64,000 nt of DNA, from contig OZ007515.1 of the NCBI GenBank assembly GCA_963931865.1, forward strand, positions 5,826,493 to 5,890,492, read 5' to 3'. Origin of the DNA: Axinella damicornis (taxonomy: Eukaryota; Porifera; Demospongiae; Axinellida; Axinellidae). The notes below the pieces were generated by a model. It had not been told where the DNA came from. It saw only the letters and a list, made by a program, of their open reading frames with translations, and ran no database searches. A program made the translations under genes and the position numbers. Of the stretch, positions 10,770-22,400 are shown piece after piece (the stretch's first letter is position 1; every line of letters begins with the position of its first letter).

Positions 10770-13700
10770 CACCCTCCCAGCCTCCTACTGGCTTCCAAGT
10801 CTCCAGTATCTCGCCAACCGACGCCACCCTCACATGGAACCCCCCCGCCCTCCTCGCAAGTAATGGGATACTCACTTACTATGTGGTAACGTACAAGTGC
10901 TCTCCAAGAGGCGTGTGGCAGCAGTGCACTACAAAACAGATTGTCGTTCCTGTTAAAAACAGAAAGACTGTCGCGCACACTATCAAGGGGCTCGCCCCTT
11001 TCACTTTGTATTCATTTCAAGTTGCTGCTGAGACGACTGCTGGAAGAGGCCCTTTCTCAACTCCAGCATCCAACACCACAAAGCAGGATGGTGAGTCAGT
11101 GGTACAAGCATGTTCTGTATCTCCCCCACATGAACTACTGCTCTCTTACTGCATCAAAACACCATGGACTGTCTAATCTACTGTTTCAATTTTCTTTGTA
11201 TATCAGCGAACTTACATTACAATTCGATCATTATGCAAGAAAGCGGGCTAGTTGCTGTACATCTGCTAGGGGGTATCCAATTACATGTACATTTATAGGG
11301 AGACCATACAGCAGATGTTATATGCATTTGTACTTTGCCCACAACCTCCCAAATTCACCACATTTTTTCTCTTTCTACTTGCATAAGTGGCAACTGTGCT
11401 CCTGGCAGTAGGACAAAACCCACTTCATAAAATGATGTCTCATCCCTTGCTTTACTCTTCCCTCGTGGATACTTTAGCGTAGACTTCTATTGCGCCCACC
11501 TTATGACTTGCCCCAGGTCGTACATGCATTCAGCTCACTCCAGTTAACGTGCATGTGCATGATGTCACATACGGTAATTGCGTGGAGTTTTTCCATAAAG
11601 CAATGGCAGTAAATTAAGAGTGTTGTAATGCTCAAATTCGGTGAACAACTAAATCAAAACAGTGTGGTCCGAATTTTTTCTGAGTGCCGTGTGGTTTAAA
11701 ATCCTGTCATTTGTGTCACGTTTACTTCCCAACTGCATTTCATGTACACCTCTCTCATTTCCTGTTTTCAAATTCCACCCTTATTTGGATGGTTACACAT
11801 CAAGTGAGGGTTTAATGTGATGTCTGACTGAGCCTATAAGTGAGGGTCCTAGAGGAGAATTACTGATTAATCTATAGGCGCACTTACCCTGTTTCCTGTC
11901 AGTTGCAGAAATGCTTGTTTTCAGATTGTTTTATTTGTAGTAATCGTGATGACTTCATTGCATACCATAATAGTTTTCTCGTTAAAGCAGTGCTCGTTGA
12001 ATGCAAAGCTACTGGAAGCATTTTTGCTATCTATCAAGTGCAGAATTGCTGTATTTTCAAGTGGAAAGATGACTCCAAAGGTGATTCGCTGTAGCTACCC
12101 CAAACAGTTGATAACTGACTGACATGCTGTCACTATGACTGACACACAGACAAACAGACTGACTGCATTGCATGCTAGCATATGATGGATGTATGTCAAT
12201 AAGCTTCTACGTAGTTGGGAGAATCTCTCTACCACAAGGATCTTGAATTTAACTCTTACCTCTTCTCTAGATGTAATCAGCCATGTTAATGTTCGGAGTC
12301 GTCAGAATAATGAAAATACTGCGCTTGATAGATGGCCAAAAACCTGTTTCTATTAACTTGCAACGTCTTGCATTTGACAAGCATATGTTTTAAGTTTTAA
12401 CGAGAATACTATTATGCATGGTACGTAATGAAGCATAGTGACTGTATCTTCCCTCCTCTTCCCCTCCCTCTCTACCCCTCCTCTCTTCTCTTACATACTA
12501 GTCCCTACTGGTACTCCAGAGAACCTGAGTGTGATAGAGATCACAGAGACATCTGCTAGCCTTACCTGGGACCCTCCCCCACCGCAGAGTCAAAATGGTA
12601 TCGTCTTGGGCTATGCTATCTTCTATGCAGCAACAGACAAGCCAACTGACCCGAGAATGACGGTATCCAAGACGCCCTTTCTAACTGTTGACACTGAATT
12701 ACAGGATTCTGCAATGTTTACGAGCGGAAGTGGAACTCCAGATTATTTGCTGTCAGAGGTTGCAAGCACAAAGGCTAAGATTAACAATCTGCGACCCTTA
12801 ACAAGCTATGCAATCTCTGTGGCTGCTAGAACTGTAGCTGGCATTGGACCATCGTCAACTACCCTGAGGGTACAGACGCTAGAGTCAGGTACATGTTCAC
12901 AGCAATTAAGTCTCTGAATTGATCCCATATGTGATCACCATCAGGACAGTGATTAATGTCGCTGTCACCCTATCTATATGCTTTGTAGCATAATGGACAA
13001 ATGGAACTTGCACTCCTACAAAGGCTTTTGCTTTCTCAGCTCTAAGCAGGTGACTAACAACAGTCATTGTTTGCTTCATAGCATTGGGCAGATAGGACCA
13101 CCACTTATATGGAGTACCATTGCAAGGAAAAGAGAGCCTATACTGCTCATTGATCTTATAAATTGCAGGTAATACAACCCCACAATGCTACAGACACTAT
13201 AGTTCTCAATGCTGAATGCTCACTGCCATTCTTACTGCATTCATTACTGTACTTCACTATGGCATTCTATAGTGGCATAAATGAGATTGATATATCCACT
13301 GACGAGGTGCATGTGTTTACTTAATAATTACCCTTTACTCCCGCATGTGTGTATGCAGTAATCCGTCTGACCGTGGATGTAAACTTCAGCGCTGAAGTGC
13401 TCCCAGGCAATGACTCCTATATCTGTTTTAATATTATTTTCACTTGGACACCACTCTTTACTGTGGATGGAAAATCTGAATTGCTGTTAAGAGAAAACGC
13501 AACAGCTCTTACATGGAATTGTAATATTACCTATTTGACACCCACCAAACATGATGTTCAGCAAGGATTCATGAAGGTGAATGGGAATTCTACCACTACA
13601 CGCTTTCTTCCTCCTGCAAACGTGTATTCTCGACTTCTCCGTGGTACTGATTATTTATTCTGGTTGAGTGTTGGCGTTCAACTGTCCAACGGAACCTTTG

Positions 13701-14750
13701 TACATTTTGAAAGTACTGAGACAGAGTTGGAAATCCCTTTGTGTGAAGGTGAGGTGGGAGGCTCCAATACCATAGTTACTGTGTGTTACACCTATAGGAA
13801 CGTTTACTAGTTATTGTTTGCTTGACCTTAATATGAACTCAATACTCCAATTTATTCAGACTGTGTAGTACTGTAATAGTATTGTCACTTCACTATGTAC
13901 ATGTATAGCTTGGGTAGGTAATGATCTGAAGACTGGGCTGAAACATTTATTGAATGGATGTTTCACAGTTAACTGTTCAGAGCTCATGTTAATTGTAACA
14001 TGTAGTATGTATGTACTATGGAGTCATAATTATGTCTTTTATATAAACACAGGAGGTGATACTCTGTGGAGGGTGGTGGCTATCACGGTAGCTTCCCTAA
14101 CTGTTACCAGCTTGGTTCTTGTCACCTGCGGTATTGCTGCTTGCTGTCTGAGAAAATAGTGAGTTGCTGATCCAAGTAATCATAGGCATGAATATGGAAC
14201 GTTTTTGTTGATATCGTGTTCCAATACGCTGCATTGGAGACCGAAAACCCTTATAGGGCTGTGCAGCCGTTTGTACATGCAACATCCTATACCCACTATA
14301 ACATTCCATACGCACTTCCATTTCAGCAGAAAGAGGCGGTCCACAATTTCTCCTACTTCAGTCCTAACGGACAACTACCAATATGAAGAAGTTCAAGACA
14401 GACTTCACATTTTGATGCCAGAGCTCAGGAGGAGCGATGGGAGAAGCGCTAGTAGCAGTGATGCAGAGACTGAAGAGAGCAGAAGTCCTTCTCCCACTTC
14501 CACGAGTCAGGACTCCAATAGTGGTAGTGTGGGTTTGAATGCCGAAGAGACAAGCCCCCTATTGGAAAGTATAGCAAATGACAGATTCCAGCGAGCCCTT
14601 ACTGCAAATGCTAACAGCAGTGAGATTCTCTGCATTCCAACTGAGACTCAGACATTGGGTCAACTCCCTTTGGATCCCCGCCAAGACCCAGATGGGTGTT
14701 CACTGAGCTCTTCCAGCTCTGAATCAAACCTCCTACAGAGTTCTCCTTAA
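10770..14750 (+). CDS. FN3-domain single-pass membrane receptor, 3' part (5 exons)
   Basis: Exons read from splice sites: 10770-11090, 12502-12888, 13359-13748, 14053-14158, 14327-14750. Splice phases match throughout (1, 1, 1, 2), and each junction keeps the frame open. Exon 1 is a full fibronectin-III domain (SQPPTGFQV, LTWNPP, GILTYYVV, YSFQVAAETTAGRGPFS). Exon 2 is a second FN3 domain (PENLSVIEI, SLTWDPPPP, YAISVAARTVAGIGPSS). Exon 3 is about 130 residues with many N-x-S/T sites and cysteines, probably a membrane-proximal ectodomain. Exon 4 encodes a hydrophobic transmembrane helix (VVAITVASLTVTSLVLVTC). Exon 5 starts with basic RKRR and runs 141 codons, rich in Ser, Glu and Pro, without a kinase or phosphatase domain; it has possible Tyr motifs (YQYEEV). 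Type I topology is implied. The signal peptide and 5' exons are not visible. It could be a cell-adhesion or guidance-type receptor; the family is not resolved. Confidence 0.8.
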
Positions 14751-14836
14751 GGTTAATTGATCAATAAGTGCAATGACAAATCTGAGTTTGTGCAATCAAT
14801 AGTGTTTCTGTTGACTCTGTCTGCTTAGCATGTCAG

Positions 14837-14842
14837 AATAAA
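14837..14842 (+). promoter_or_regulatory. AATAAA poly(A) signal of the FN3 receptor gene
   Basis: AATAAA lies about 87 bp after the TAA stop at 14748-14750, in the right place to end the receptor transcript before the TALE gene promoter at 15.4 kb. Confidence 0.6.
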
Positions 14843-14882
14843 CTCCTCTTTATGTTACAGTGTCCTGCCAGTACTATTGAGG

Positions 14883-14903
14883 GTATATATATATATATAT
14901 ATT
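14883..14903. repeat. (TA)n microsatellite
   Basis: Short TA dinucleotide run just downstream of the FN3 receptor gene's poly(A) signal. Confidence 0.8.
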
Positions 14904-15399
14904 ATACCAGCAGTATACAGGAAACAAAATCCGATGACTTTGAAACCATCATGGCTCAGAGCTCATGTACGAGTGCACCAGGTGTTTGCATTGTAAACTC
15001 ACTGGCACTGAGCTTGAGGTCCTATAGTGCATGCAGGGTAGGAAAGATTCTGCAAATGCATACTCTTTGAGCTGCAAGATTGACACTCAAACGGTTGCAT
15101 GTACATTGATGTTCATTTACACGAGAACAACAGAACAAAGCTCCACCTCCTATACTTGGAGTTTAATATAAAGAGTTGTGCTGTACCGAGACAGACTTCA
15201 GAACAGTTCAGTAGGTGTACGGTGAAGACTTCGCCTTCCCAAAGAACTTGCGAAGTGCCTGATTTGCGGCGTATGTTTGACTGTGTAAACTGCTATCTAA
15301 CTGTATTCATATACGGATGGGAGGGACTACGAGTGAGTAGGCGGATTGAATGCCTCACATTCACAAATTGCTTTAAGACACGAATCCCCGTAGTACAAG

Positions 15400-15407
15400 T
15401 ATAAAAA
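15400..15407 (+). promoter_or_regulatory. TATA box of TALE gene 1
   Basis: TATAAAAA lies 55 bp upstream of the chosen ATG at 15455, which would place transcription start near 15430 and leave a short 5' leader. This is consistent in spacing but inferred from sequence alone. Confidence 0.5.
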
Positions 15408-15454
15408 CTGGCGCAATCGTTGGAGTTGTGCATCGTGAAAGTGCGACTTATATT

Positions 15455-17209
15455 ATGAGCGAGAGCCGTCTTGACAAAAGCCCATCGCATCATAAAGAAG
15501 CAGCTAGCGCACTCTCGTACCCAGTCAGAAGGATGCGAAATACAGCCGTTCTCGTGAAATGGATCGAGGAGCATCAAACAAACCCTTATCCAACGAAAGC
15601 AGAAAAGCAGTACCTCGCCTACTACAGCGGAATGAACCTCACGCAACTGTCAACTTGGTTCGCTAACGCTCGGCGAAGAATTAAAAAAATCGGCATGAAG
15701 ACATGGCTTGAGGGACGCTCTACGTTCACAGTGGATTTCTTTCCAAGCCCTACTTTGCAAGCACCGAGCATTGCCAGGGAGTACCCAGGTATGTTCATCT
15801 ACGGGCTGCGCTGGTGTATGTTTGTATGCAGAATTAACAAAATTAACAAAGTGCAATTTGTTTGCGAGTGTTAATTTACATTGTTATGTGGTGTCCAGTT
15901 AATGAGAGCCTCTGCTGCAGTTTGCAAGCTATAGAATGATGCGTTTGAGCTGACACACTGCAGGTTGCATTTTCCCTGTTTCTGTAATGATTTTGTATAG
16001 TGTAAAAATTAAAGAGTGATCTTTGAAGAATGCTTGCAGTGATTATAATTTCTGTCTTGCACATACAACAGTTGCAGGAGGATCGTCAGGATATGGTGCC
16101 AACCCATATTCTTACCAGCTTCCCTCGGCAGTTAGTTACGCAACTCAACAACACACAGCATCTCTGAGCCCCATGCAAGTCACCAGCCAGCGAATCCCCA
16201 ATGGTGCAGGCTCCTCATTGATCTATTCTGATGCTTCTGCTGCAACAGCCATGCAACAGTCATCAACCACTGCTGGACTTTATGGAGGGCGTAGCTCACT
16301 TCCACCATCCATGATGACTATTGGTGCCATGCCAGCCTTTGCAAACTGGGCAGGTATGCCTGCAGCTCCTCTCCTACCAAGTACATCTGTCGGTTTGCAG
16401 TCGCGACCCTCATGTGGAGGCAATACAGCACCACTGCACTCACCTGTAACTGCGCAAGTGTACTCAGCAGATCCATCACACTTAAGAACTCACTCTGGAC
16501 AGTTGTTAGAAGTCAACGATGGGACGTACACACCACCACAACAACACTCACCGCCAGAGCATATGCTACCCGAGTGTGCTTCTTCAGAGCCAAGTAAGTG
16601 CAACCCTGCAAATTCTTGAAACAGCATGCAAATTAATGGTTGCTTATTTTGTCCCTGGTTTACTGACTTGCATGGTTCTTGTGAGTGCCAAGGGGAACAG
16701 CATGGTGGGGGGAAAGTGTTTGTAGTATTAGGATTTGCAACTTGGACTTAATGAGTTCACACAATTTATTGCCCTTTGTGCACACTTACAATGTACTTTG
16801 AAAGTGCTACTTGAGTAATACCAGACTGATACTTAGCCTGACCTGTGCCTTGCCACCAATACTACTCATAAATAGGCCTTATGGCCTAGGGCTCCATTCA
16901 ATGAATACTGAATGGAAGCTGTTCACAATTGAGCAGCTTTTACTCCTCCTCTGCTCCTTTCAGGCAGACTCTTCCACTTGGTATAATCAGCCAGATTAAT
17001 TCCTGTGACAGCCCCATTAGTGTCAGATAAATGGCATCAAAGTCTGCAAGGGAGTGTTGGCCCATCCCTGCCTCTTCATGTACAAACACACTGTCACAAC
17101 AGCAGGTCGGCAGCAGGCTGTGAGCTTCTCTTGGTGACCTCTGTATCTTCTTTAATCTTTTGCAGTGCTTCAGGACAGCCAGAAATCCCAGTCATCCATT
17201 CCTAACTGA
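15455..17209 (+). CDS. TALE homeobox transcription factor 1 (Iroquois/Mohawk-like)
   Basis: Nuclear DNA-binding protein by homology. Exon 1 (15455-15788, donor GTATGT) starts MSESRLDKS at the first in-frame ATG. It holds the homeodomain at about residues 25-85: helix 1 [10 protein letters not shown], the three-residue TALE loop in [17 protein letters not shown], and recognition helix [14 protein letters not shown] with A50, N51 and R53-R55. A trailing GMKTW resembles the sequence after Irx homeodomains. Exon 2 (16072-16593, phase 1 at both ends, donor GTAAGT) is a low-complexity tail rich in Ser, Pro, Ala, Gln and Tyr, as in activation domains. The likely last exon is 17166-17209: after a pyrimidine-rich acceptor it adds 14 codons to TGA, and AATAAA follows at 17253. 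A competing acceptor at 16964 would stop after 7 codons. No Iro-box is visible. It has the same exon plan as the paralogue at 56.2 kb. Start, homeodomain and exons 1-2 are secure; the 3' end is tentative. Confidence 0.8.
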
Positions 17210-17252
17210 AGCTGAACTCCTAAATTTAATTCTCTCTTACAGTCTGACTGAC

Positions 17253-17258
17253 AATAAA
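17253..17258 (+). promoter_or_regulatory. AATAAA poly(A) signal of TALE gene 1
   Basis: It lies 44 bp after the proposed TGA. The local context AATAAATCTCA is the same as at the poly(A) signal of the second TALE gene (57777), which supports both terminal exon models. Confidence 0.55.
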
Positions 17259-17632
17259 TCTCACTTCAATTTCTTTTTTTATTATGTCAAAGACTATAAT
17301 CCCTCTCACTTACACGTACACTACCCAGGTGCACACAATGTATCTCATCTGTTCACTGATCAAACGCTTGGACCAATTGCCAACTAAGTATGTATCACCA
17401 TGTTTCTCAGCAACAGTTCATTTCAGCAGCAAGTTGGTCCCATTTGTGTTAAGTGCACTGACATAAGCGCATGCTGTGATCCAGTGTCACAATTACCCAT
17501 TCATTATATCATAGCCTGTGATAGGTTGAAATTCATGCCTTCATTTTTCAATTTGCGCTTCTTGTACATACATAAGCAATGTTTGTTTAATGATGTACCT
17601 CAATTCTGAATTTTGTGTCCAGCTACACATGC

Positions 17633-18016
17633 TTGTTCCCAGGCTGTTCCCACCACCAGTATTTGATCGCTTCTAGTGTGAAATACGCCTGGCGGGGGAA
17701 GGCCTGGGAGATCTGCTCACGTGCAGTGCCATCAGGTATACACACAGAGGGTGGTACCCAACAAAGAATGTCGATGTCCTGTGTACTGTCTGTCTAATAG
17801 CTGGATGTCAGAGTGTTCACAAGGCAGCCGATCGATACCTTTCATTGTTCACATTCATTGTTCACAACGCCAGGGATGGATGAATGTGAAACAGGTATTA
17901 TAACAGTTGGGCACCGCCCCCTGTGTTGCATGTGACCAGATCTCTCAGGCCTTCCCCGCCGCATTTCATACCGGATGCAATCAAATACTGGTGGTGTGAA
18001 TGGCTTGGGAACAAGG
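17633..18016. mobile_element. 384-bp inverted-repeat MITE with 10-bp flanking repeat
   Basis: The left arm starting TTGTTCCCAGGCTGTTCCCA and the right arm ending GGCTTGGGAACAAGG are inverted copies over roughly 90 bp with scattered mismatches. Both sides carry the direct repeat CTACACATGC (17623-17632 and 18017-18026). The ends resemble the TAGCCTCGTTCCCAGG family seen elsewhere in the window, and the duplication length (9-10 bp) fits. There is no transposase inside. Confidence 0.7.
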
Positions 18017-18026
18017 CTACACATGC

Positions 18027-18523
18027 CACATGATGTCTGTACTGTGAACTGTGCATGTCTGTATGCATGTAGTTGTAGAATTCTACTGAAAATAGTTGGA
18101 GAGGACTGTAGAATTATTAGCTGCTCCTGTTCCAGTCCAGGTTTAGCTATGATGATATATATCCTGGAACATGTTGTCATGGTACCTGAACCCTTTCCTT
18201 GTGCTCATTGTACTGGTTGTGCAACTCTTATGGTTTCAGTTATCAGTGACCTCATAATGAGATTATAGGTGGTCACCCAAGAACCTTGGAGACTGGGTTG
18301 ACGTTATAGTGCCAGCCCAGGCTCCTTCTCAGAGAAAATTAGATCTGTGGGCATATACTCACATTCATATTGAGGGAAGAGGATTATGTAATCACTTCTC
18401 AAGGTCAAAGTAATTATGTCATCTACTGGAAGTCTCTGCATGCATGGAGTGCTTCATCCCTTTTATGCTGATCCTGGAGATAGAATTAAATTGGGGGGAG
18501 GGGGGGCAAGTGGAGTTCCCTAT

Positions 18524-18557
<34 letters not shown>

Positions 18558-19439
18558 CAATTTACCCCCTTTGAAGTAGATGCCCCGCTGTAAGGGGAGA
18601 CAACTTACTCCGTACTATTTACATGTAGTAGTAAGCTGCCCATATCATATCCCCTCACAAACAGTATGAGCTTGAAATTATAGGTTGAAAATAAGGTTAA
18701 TTCAACTGTAAGAAGGGGGGTTCGACCGAACCCAACGAACTACCCCTGGATCCACCACGTGACATGGTTACAAATGACTGATATGAACCAGAGAAACAAG
18801 AGTTGTACGAAGAGCTGTGAAAGCAAGCTTTTTACTTGGTCCAAATATTATCCAACATAACCGCACCTCGATTTCTATGAGAACGAGTTCTAAGACTAGA
18901 ACGCTGAAGAGAATGCAGAATAACAGAAGAAGCGGAAGTCACCAAAGAATGGAAAACAAGCCAGACTTTCAAACCTTTCAAAATTGAAATGAGGGTGACA
19001 ACGCAGTCGTACATGTCATAGTGAATACTAATAATTGATGAATGTGTTGTACATAATATTATGTTTGTGTATAGCTAAGTACTTTTTGGTGTGATTTTCT
19101 GGGGACACTATATACAGTGGACCCGAGGACCAGGGACCCGGGGACTCAAGGATATTCAGCTGTAATGGGAGACAGAAATTCAATTACAAGCAAATCTGTG
19201 CTAATGTAAAAGCCCAAACTCACGGTTAATACTTATGTTGTTACCTGGAGTATGCAAGTCAGCTTTGCACAACCGCTATAGCCTCGTTCCCAGGCCATAA
19301 TCCTGGGATCCAGGCAGGATTAACAATTGTAACAGAATTAAAGTTCAATGTGCAGTGCTATAGATACATGACAAAGGTCAAATGCTTTGTGTAGTTACTG
19401 TGTGAGAGTCTGACTTCGCCGGACTGCAGAACGAGGTAC
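18027..19439. other. Intergenic interval between TALE gene 1 and the satellite
   Basis: No gene recognised. It contains a G-run near 18493-18506 followed by a 31-base poly-C tract (18525-18555), and a lone TAGCCTCGTTCCCAGG repeat end at 19279. Confidence 0.5.
18525..18555. repeat. Poly-C tract
   Basis: 31 consecutive C residues, with a G-rich stretch just upstream; the two could pair or form a four-stranded structure. Confidence 0.9.
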
Positions 19440-22400
19440 ATGAATATAAGGAAAATGTTTGGGGGGCATGTCCACTCACCTAGCAAGAGTCTTCTCCACT
19501 CCACTTCTCCGAGTCAACATGGAGAATCTAAATCACTCATCAGCCCCAGTGGAGAATCGCTGTCAAGATTCTATCTAGAAATGAAAAGGAAAATGTTTGG
19601 GGGGCATGTCCATTCACCTAGCATGAGTCTTCTCCACTCCACTTCTCCGAGTCAAGGTGGAGAATCCAGATCACACTCAGCCCAAGCAGAGAGTCACCGT
19701 CAAGACTCTATCTATGAAATGAAAAGGAAAATGTTTGGGGGGCATGTCCACTCACCTAGCAAGGGTCTTCTCCACTCCACTTCTCCGAGTCAACGTGGAG
19801 AATCCACATCACTCATCAGCCCAAGCGGAGTGTCGCCGCCAAGACTCGATCTATCTATAAGAAATGAAAAGGAAAAATGTTTGGGGGGCATGTCCACTCA
19901 TCTAGTAAGAGTCCTCTCCACTTCTCCGGGTCAACGTTGAGAATCCAGATCACTCATCAGCCCAAGGAAAATGTTTGGGGGGCATGTCCACTCACCTAGC
20001 AAGAGTCTTCTTCACTCCACTTCTCCGACTCAACATGGAGAATCCTGATCACACATCAGCCCCAGCAGAGAGTCTCGGTCCACTTCACTTCTCCGAGTCA
20101 ACGTGGAGAATCCAGATCACACATCAGCCCCAGTGGAGTGTCGCCGTCAAGACTCTGTCTAAGAAATGAAAAAGAAAATGTTTGGGGGGGCATGTCCACT
20201 CACCTAGCAAGAGTCTTCTTCACTCCACCTCTCCGAGTCAACAAGGAGAATCCTGATCACACATCAGCTCCAGCGGAGAGTCGTCGTCAGGACTCTATCT
20301 AAGAAATGAAAAGGAAAATGTTTGGGGGGCATGTCCACTCACCTAGTAAGAGTCCTCTCCACTCCACTTCTCCGAGTCAACGTGGAGAATCCAGATCACA
20401 CATCAGCCCCAGTGGAGTGTCGCCGTCAAGACTTTATCTAAGAAATGAAAAAGAAAATGTTTGGGGGCCATGTCCACTCACCTAGCAAGAGCTTCTTCGC
20501 TCCACCTCTCCGAGTCAACGTGGAGAATCCAGATCACACATCAGCCCCAGTGGAGTGTCGCCGTCAAGACTCTATCTAAGAAATGAAAAGGAAAATGTTT
20601 GGGGGGCATGTCCACTCACCTAGTAAGAGTCCTCTCCACTCCACTTCTCCGAGTCAACGTGGAGAATCCAGATCACACATCAGCCCCAGTGGAGTGTCGC
20701 CGTCAAGACTTTATCTAAGAAATGAAAAAGAAAATGTTTGGGGGCCATGTCCACTCACCTAGCAAGAGCTTCTTCGCTCCACCTCTCCGAGTCAACGTGG
20801 AGAATCCAGATCACACATCAGCCCCAGTGGAGTGTCGCCGTCAAGACTCTATCTAAGAAATGAAAAGGAAAATGTTTGGGGGGCATGTCCACTCACCTAG
20901 TAAGAGTCCTCTCCACTCCACTTCTCCGAGTCAACGTGGAGAATCCAGATCACATAGCAGCCCCAGTGGAGTGTCACCGTCAAGACTCTATCTAAGAAAT
21001 GAAAAGGAAAATGTTTGGGGGGCATATCCACTCACCTAGTAAGAGTCCTCTCCACTCCACTTCTCCGAGTCAACGTGGAGAATCCAGATCACACATCAGC
21101 CCCAGTGGAGTGTCACCGTCAAGACTCTATCTAAGAAATGAAAAGGAAAATGTTTGGGGGGCATATCCACTCACCTAGTAAGAGTCCTCTCCACTCCACT
21201 TCTCCGAGTCAACGTGGAGAATCCAGATCACACATCAGCCCCAGTGGAGTGTCACCGTCAAGACTCTATCTAAGAAATGAAAAGGAAAATGTTTCGGGGG
21301 CATACCCACTCACCTAGTAAGAGTCCTCTCCACTCCACTTCTCCGAGTCAACGTGGAGAATCCAGATTACTCATCAGCCCCAGTGGAGTGTTGCCGTCAA
21401 GACTCTGTCTAAGGAATGAAAAGGAAAATGTTTGGGGGGCATGTCCACTCACCTAGCAAGAGTCTTCTTCACTCCACCTCTCCGAGTCAACAAGGAGAAT
21501 CCTGATCACACATCAGCTCCAGCGGAGAGTTGTCGTCAGGACTCTATATAAGAAATGAAAAGGAAAATGTTTGGGGGGCATATCCACTCACCTAGTAAGA
21601 GTCCTCTCCACTCCACTTCTCCGAGTCAACGTGGAGAATCCAGATCACACATCAGCCCCAGTGGAGTGTCGCCGTCAAGACTCTGTCTAAGAAATGAAAA
21701 AGAAAATGTTTGGGGGGGCATGTCCACTCACCTAGCAAGAGTCTTCTTCACTCCACCTCTCCGAGTCAACAAGGAGAATCCTGATCACACATCAGCTCCA
21801 GCGGAGAGTCGTCGTCAGGACTCTATCTAAGAAATGAAAAGGAAAATGTTTGGGGGGCATGTCCACTCACCTAGTAAGAGTCCTCTCCACTCCACTTCTC
21901 CGAGTCAACGTGGAGAATCCAGATCACACATCAGCCCCAGTGGAGTGTCGCCGTCAAGACTTTATCTAAGAAATGAAAAAGAAAATGTTTGGGGGCCATG
22001 TCCACTCACCTAGCAAGAGCTTCTTCGCTCCACCTCTCCGAGTCAACGTGGAGAATCCAGATCACACATCAGCCCCAGTGGAGTGTCGCCGTCAAGACTC
22101 TATCTAAGAAATGAAAAGGAAAATGTTTGGGGGGCATGTCCACTCACCTAGTAAGAGTCCTCTCCACTCCACTTCTCCGAGTCAACGTGGAGAATCCAGA
22201 TCACACATCAGCCCCAGTGGAGTGTCGCCGTCAAGACTTTATCTAAGAAATGAAAAAGAAAATGTTTGGGGGCCATGTCCACTCACCTAGCAAGAGCTTC
22301 CTCGCTCCACCTCTCCGAGTCAACGTGGAGAATCCAGATCACACATCAGCCCCAGTGGAGTGTCGCCGTCAAGACTCTATCTAAGAAATGAAAAGGAAAA

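Noticed and set aside
15428..15454. Upstream start for TALE gene 1 at 15428
   Set aside because: That codon is GTG; the first ATG in frame is 15455, which also fits the TATA box spacing.
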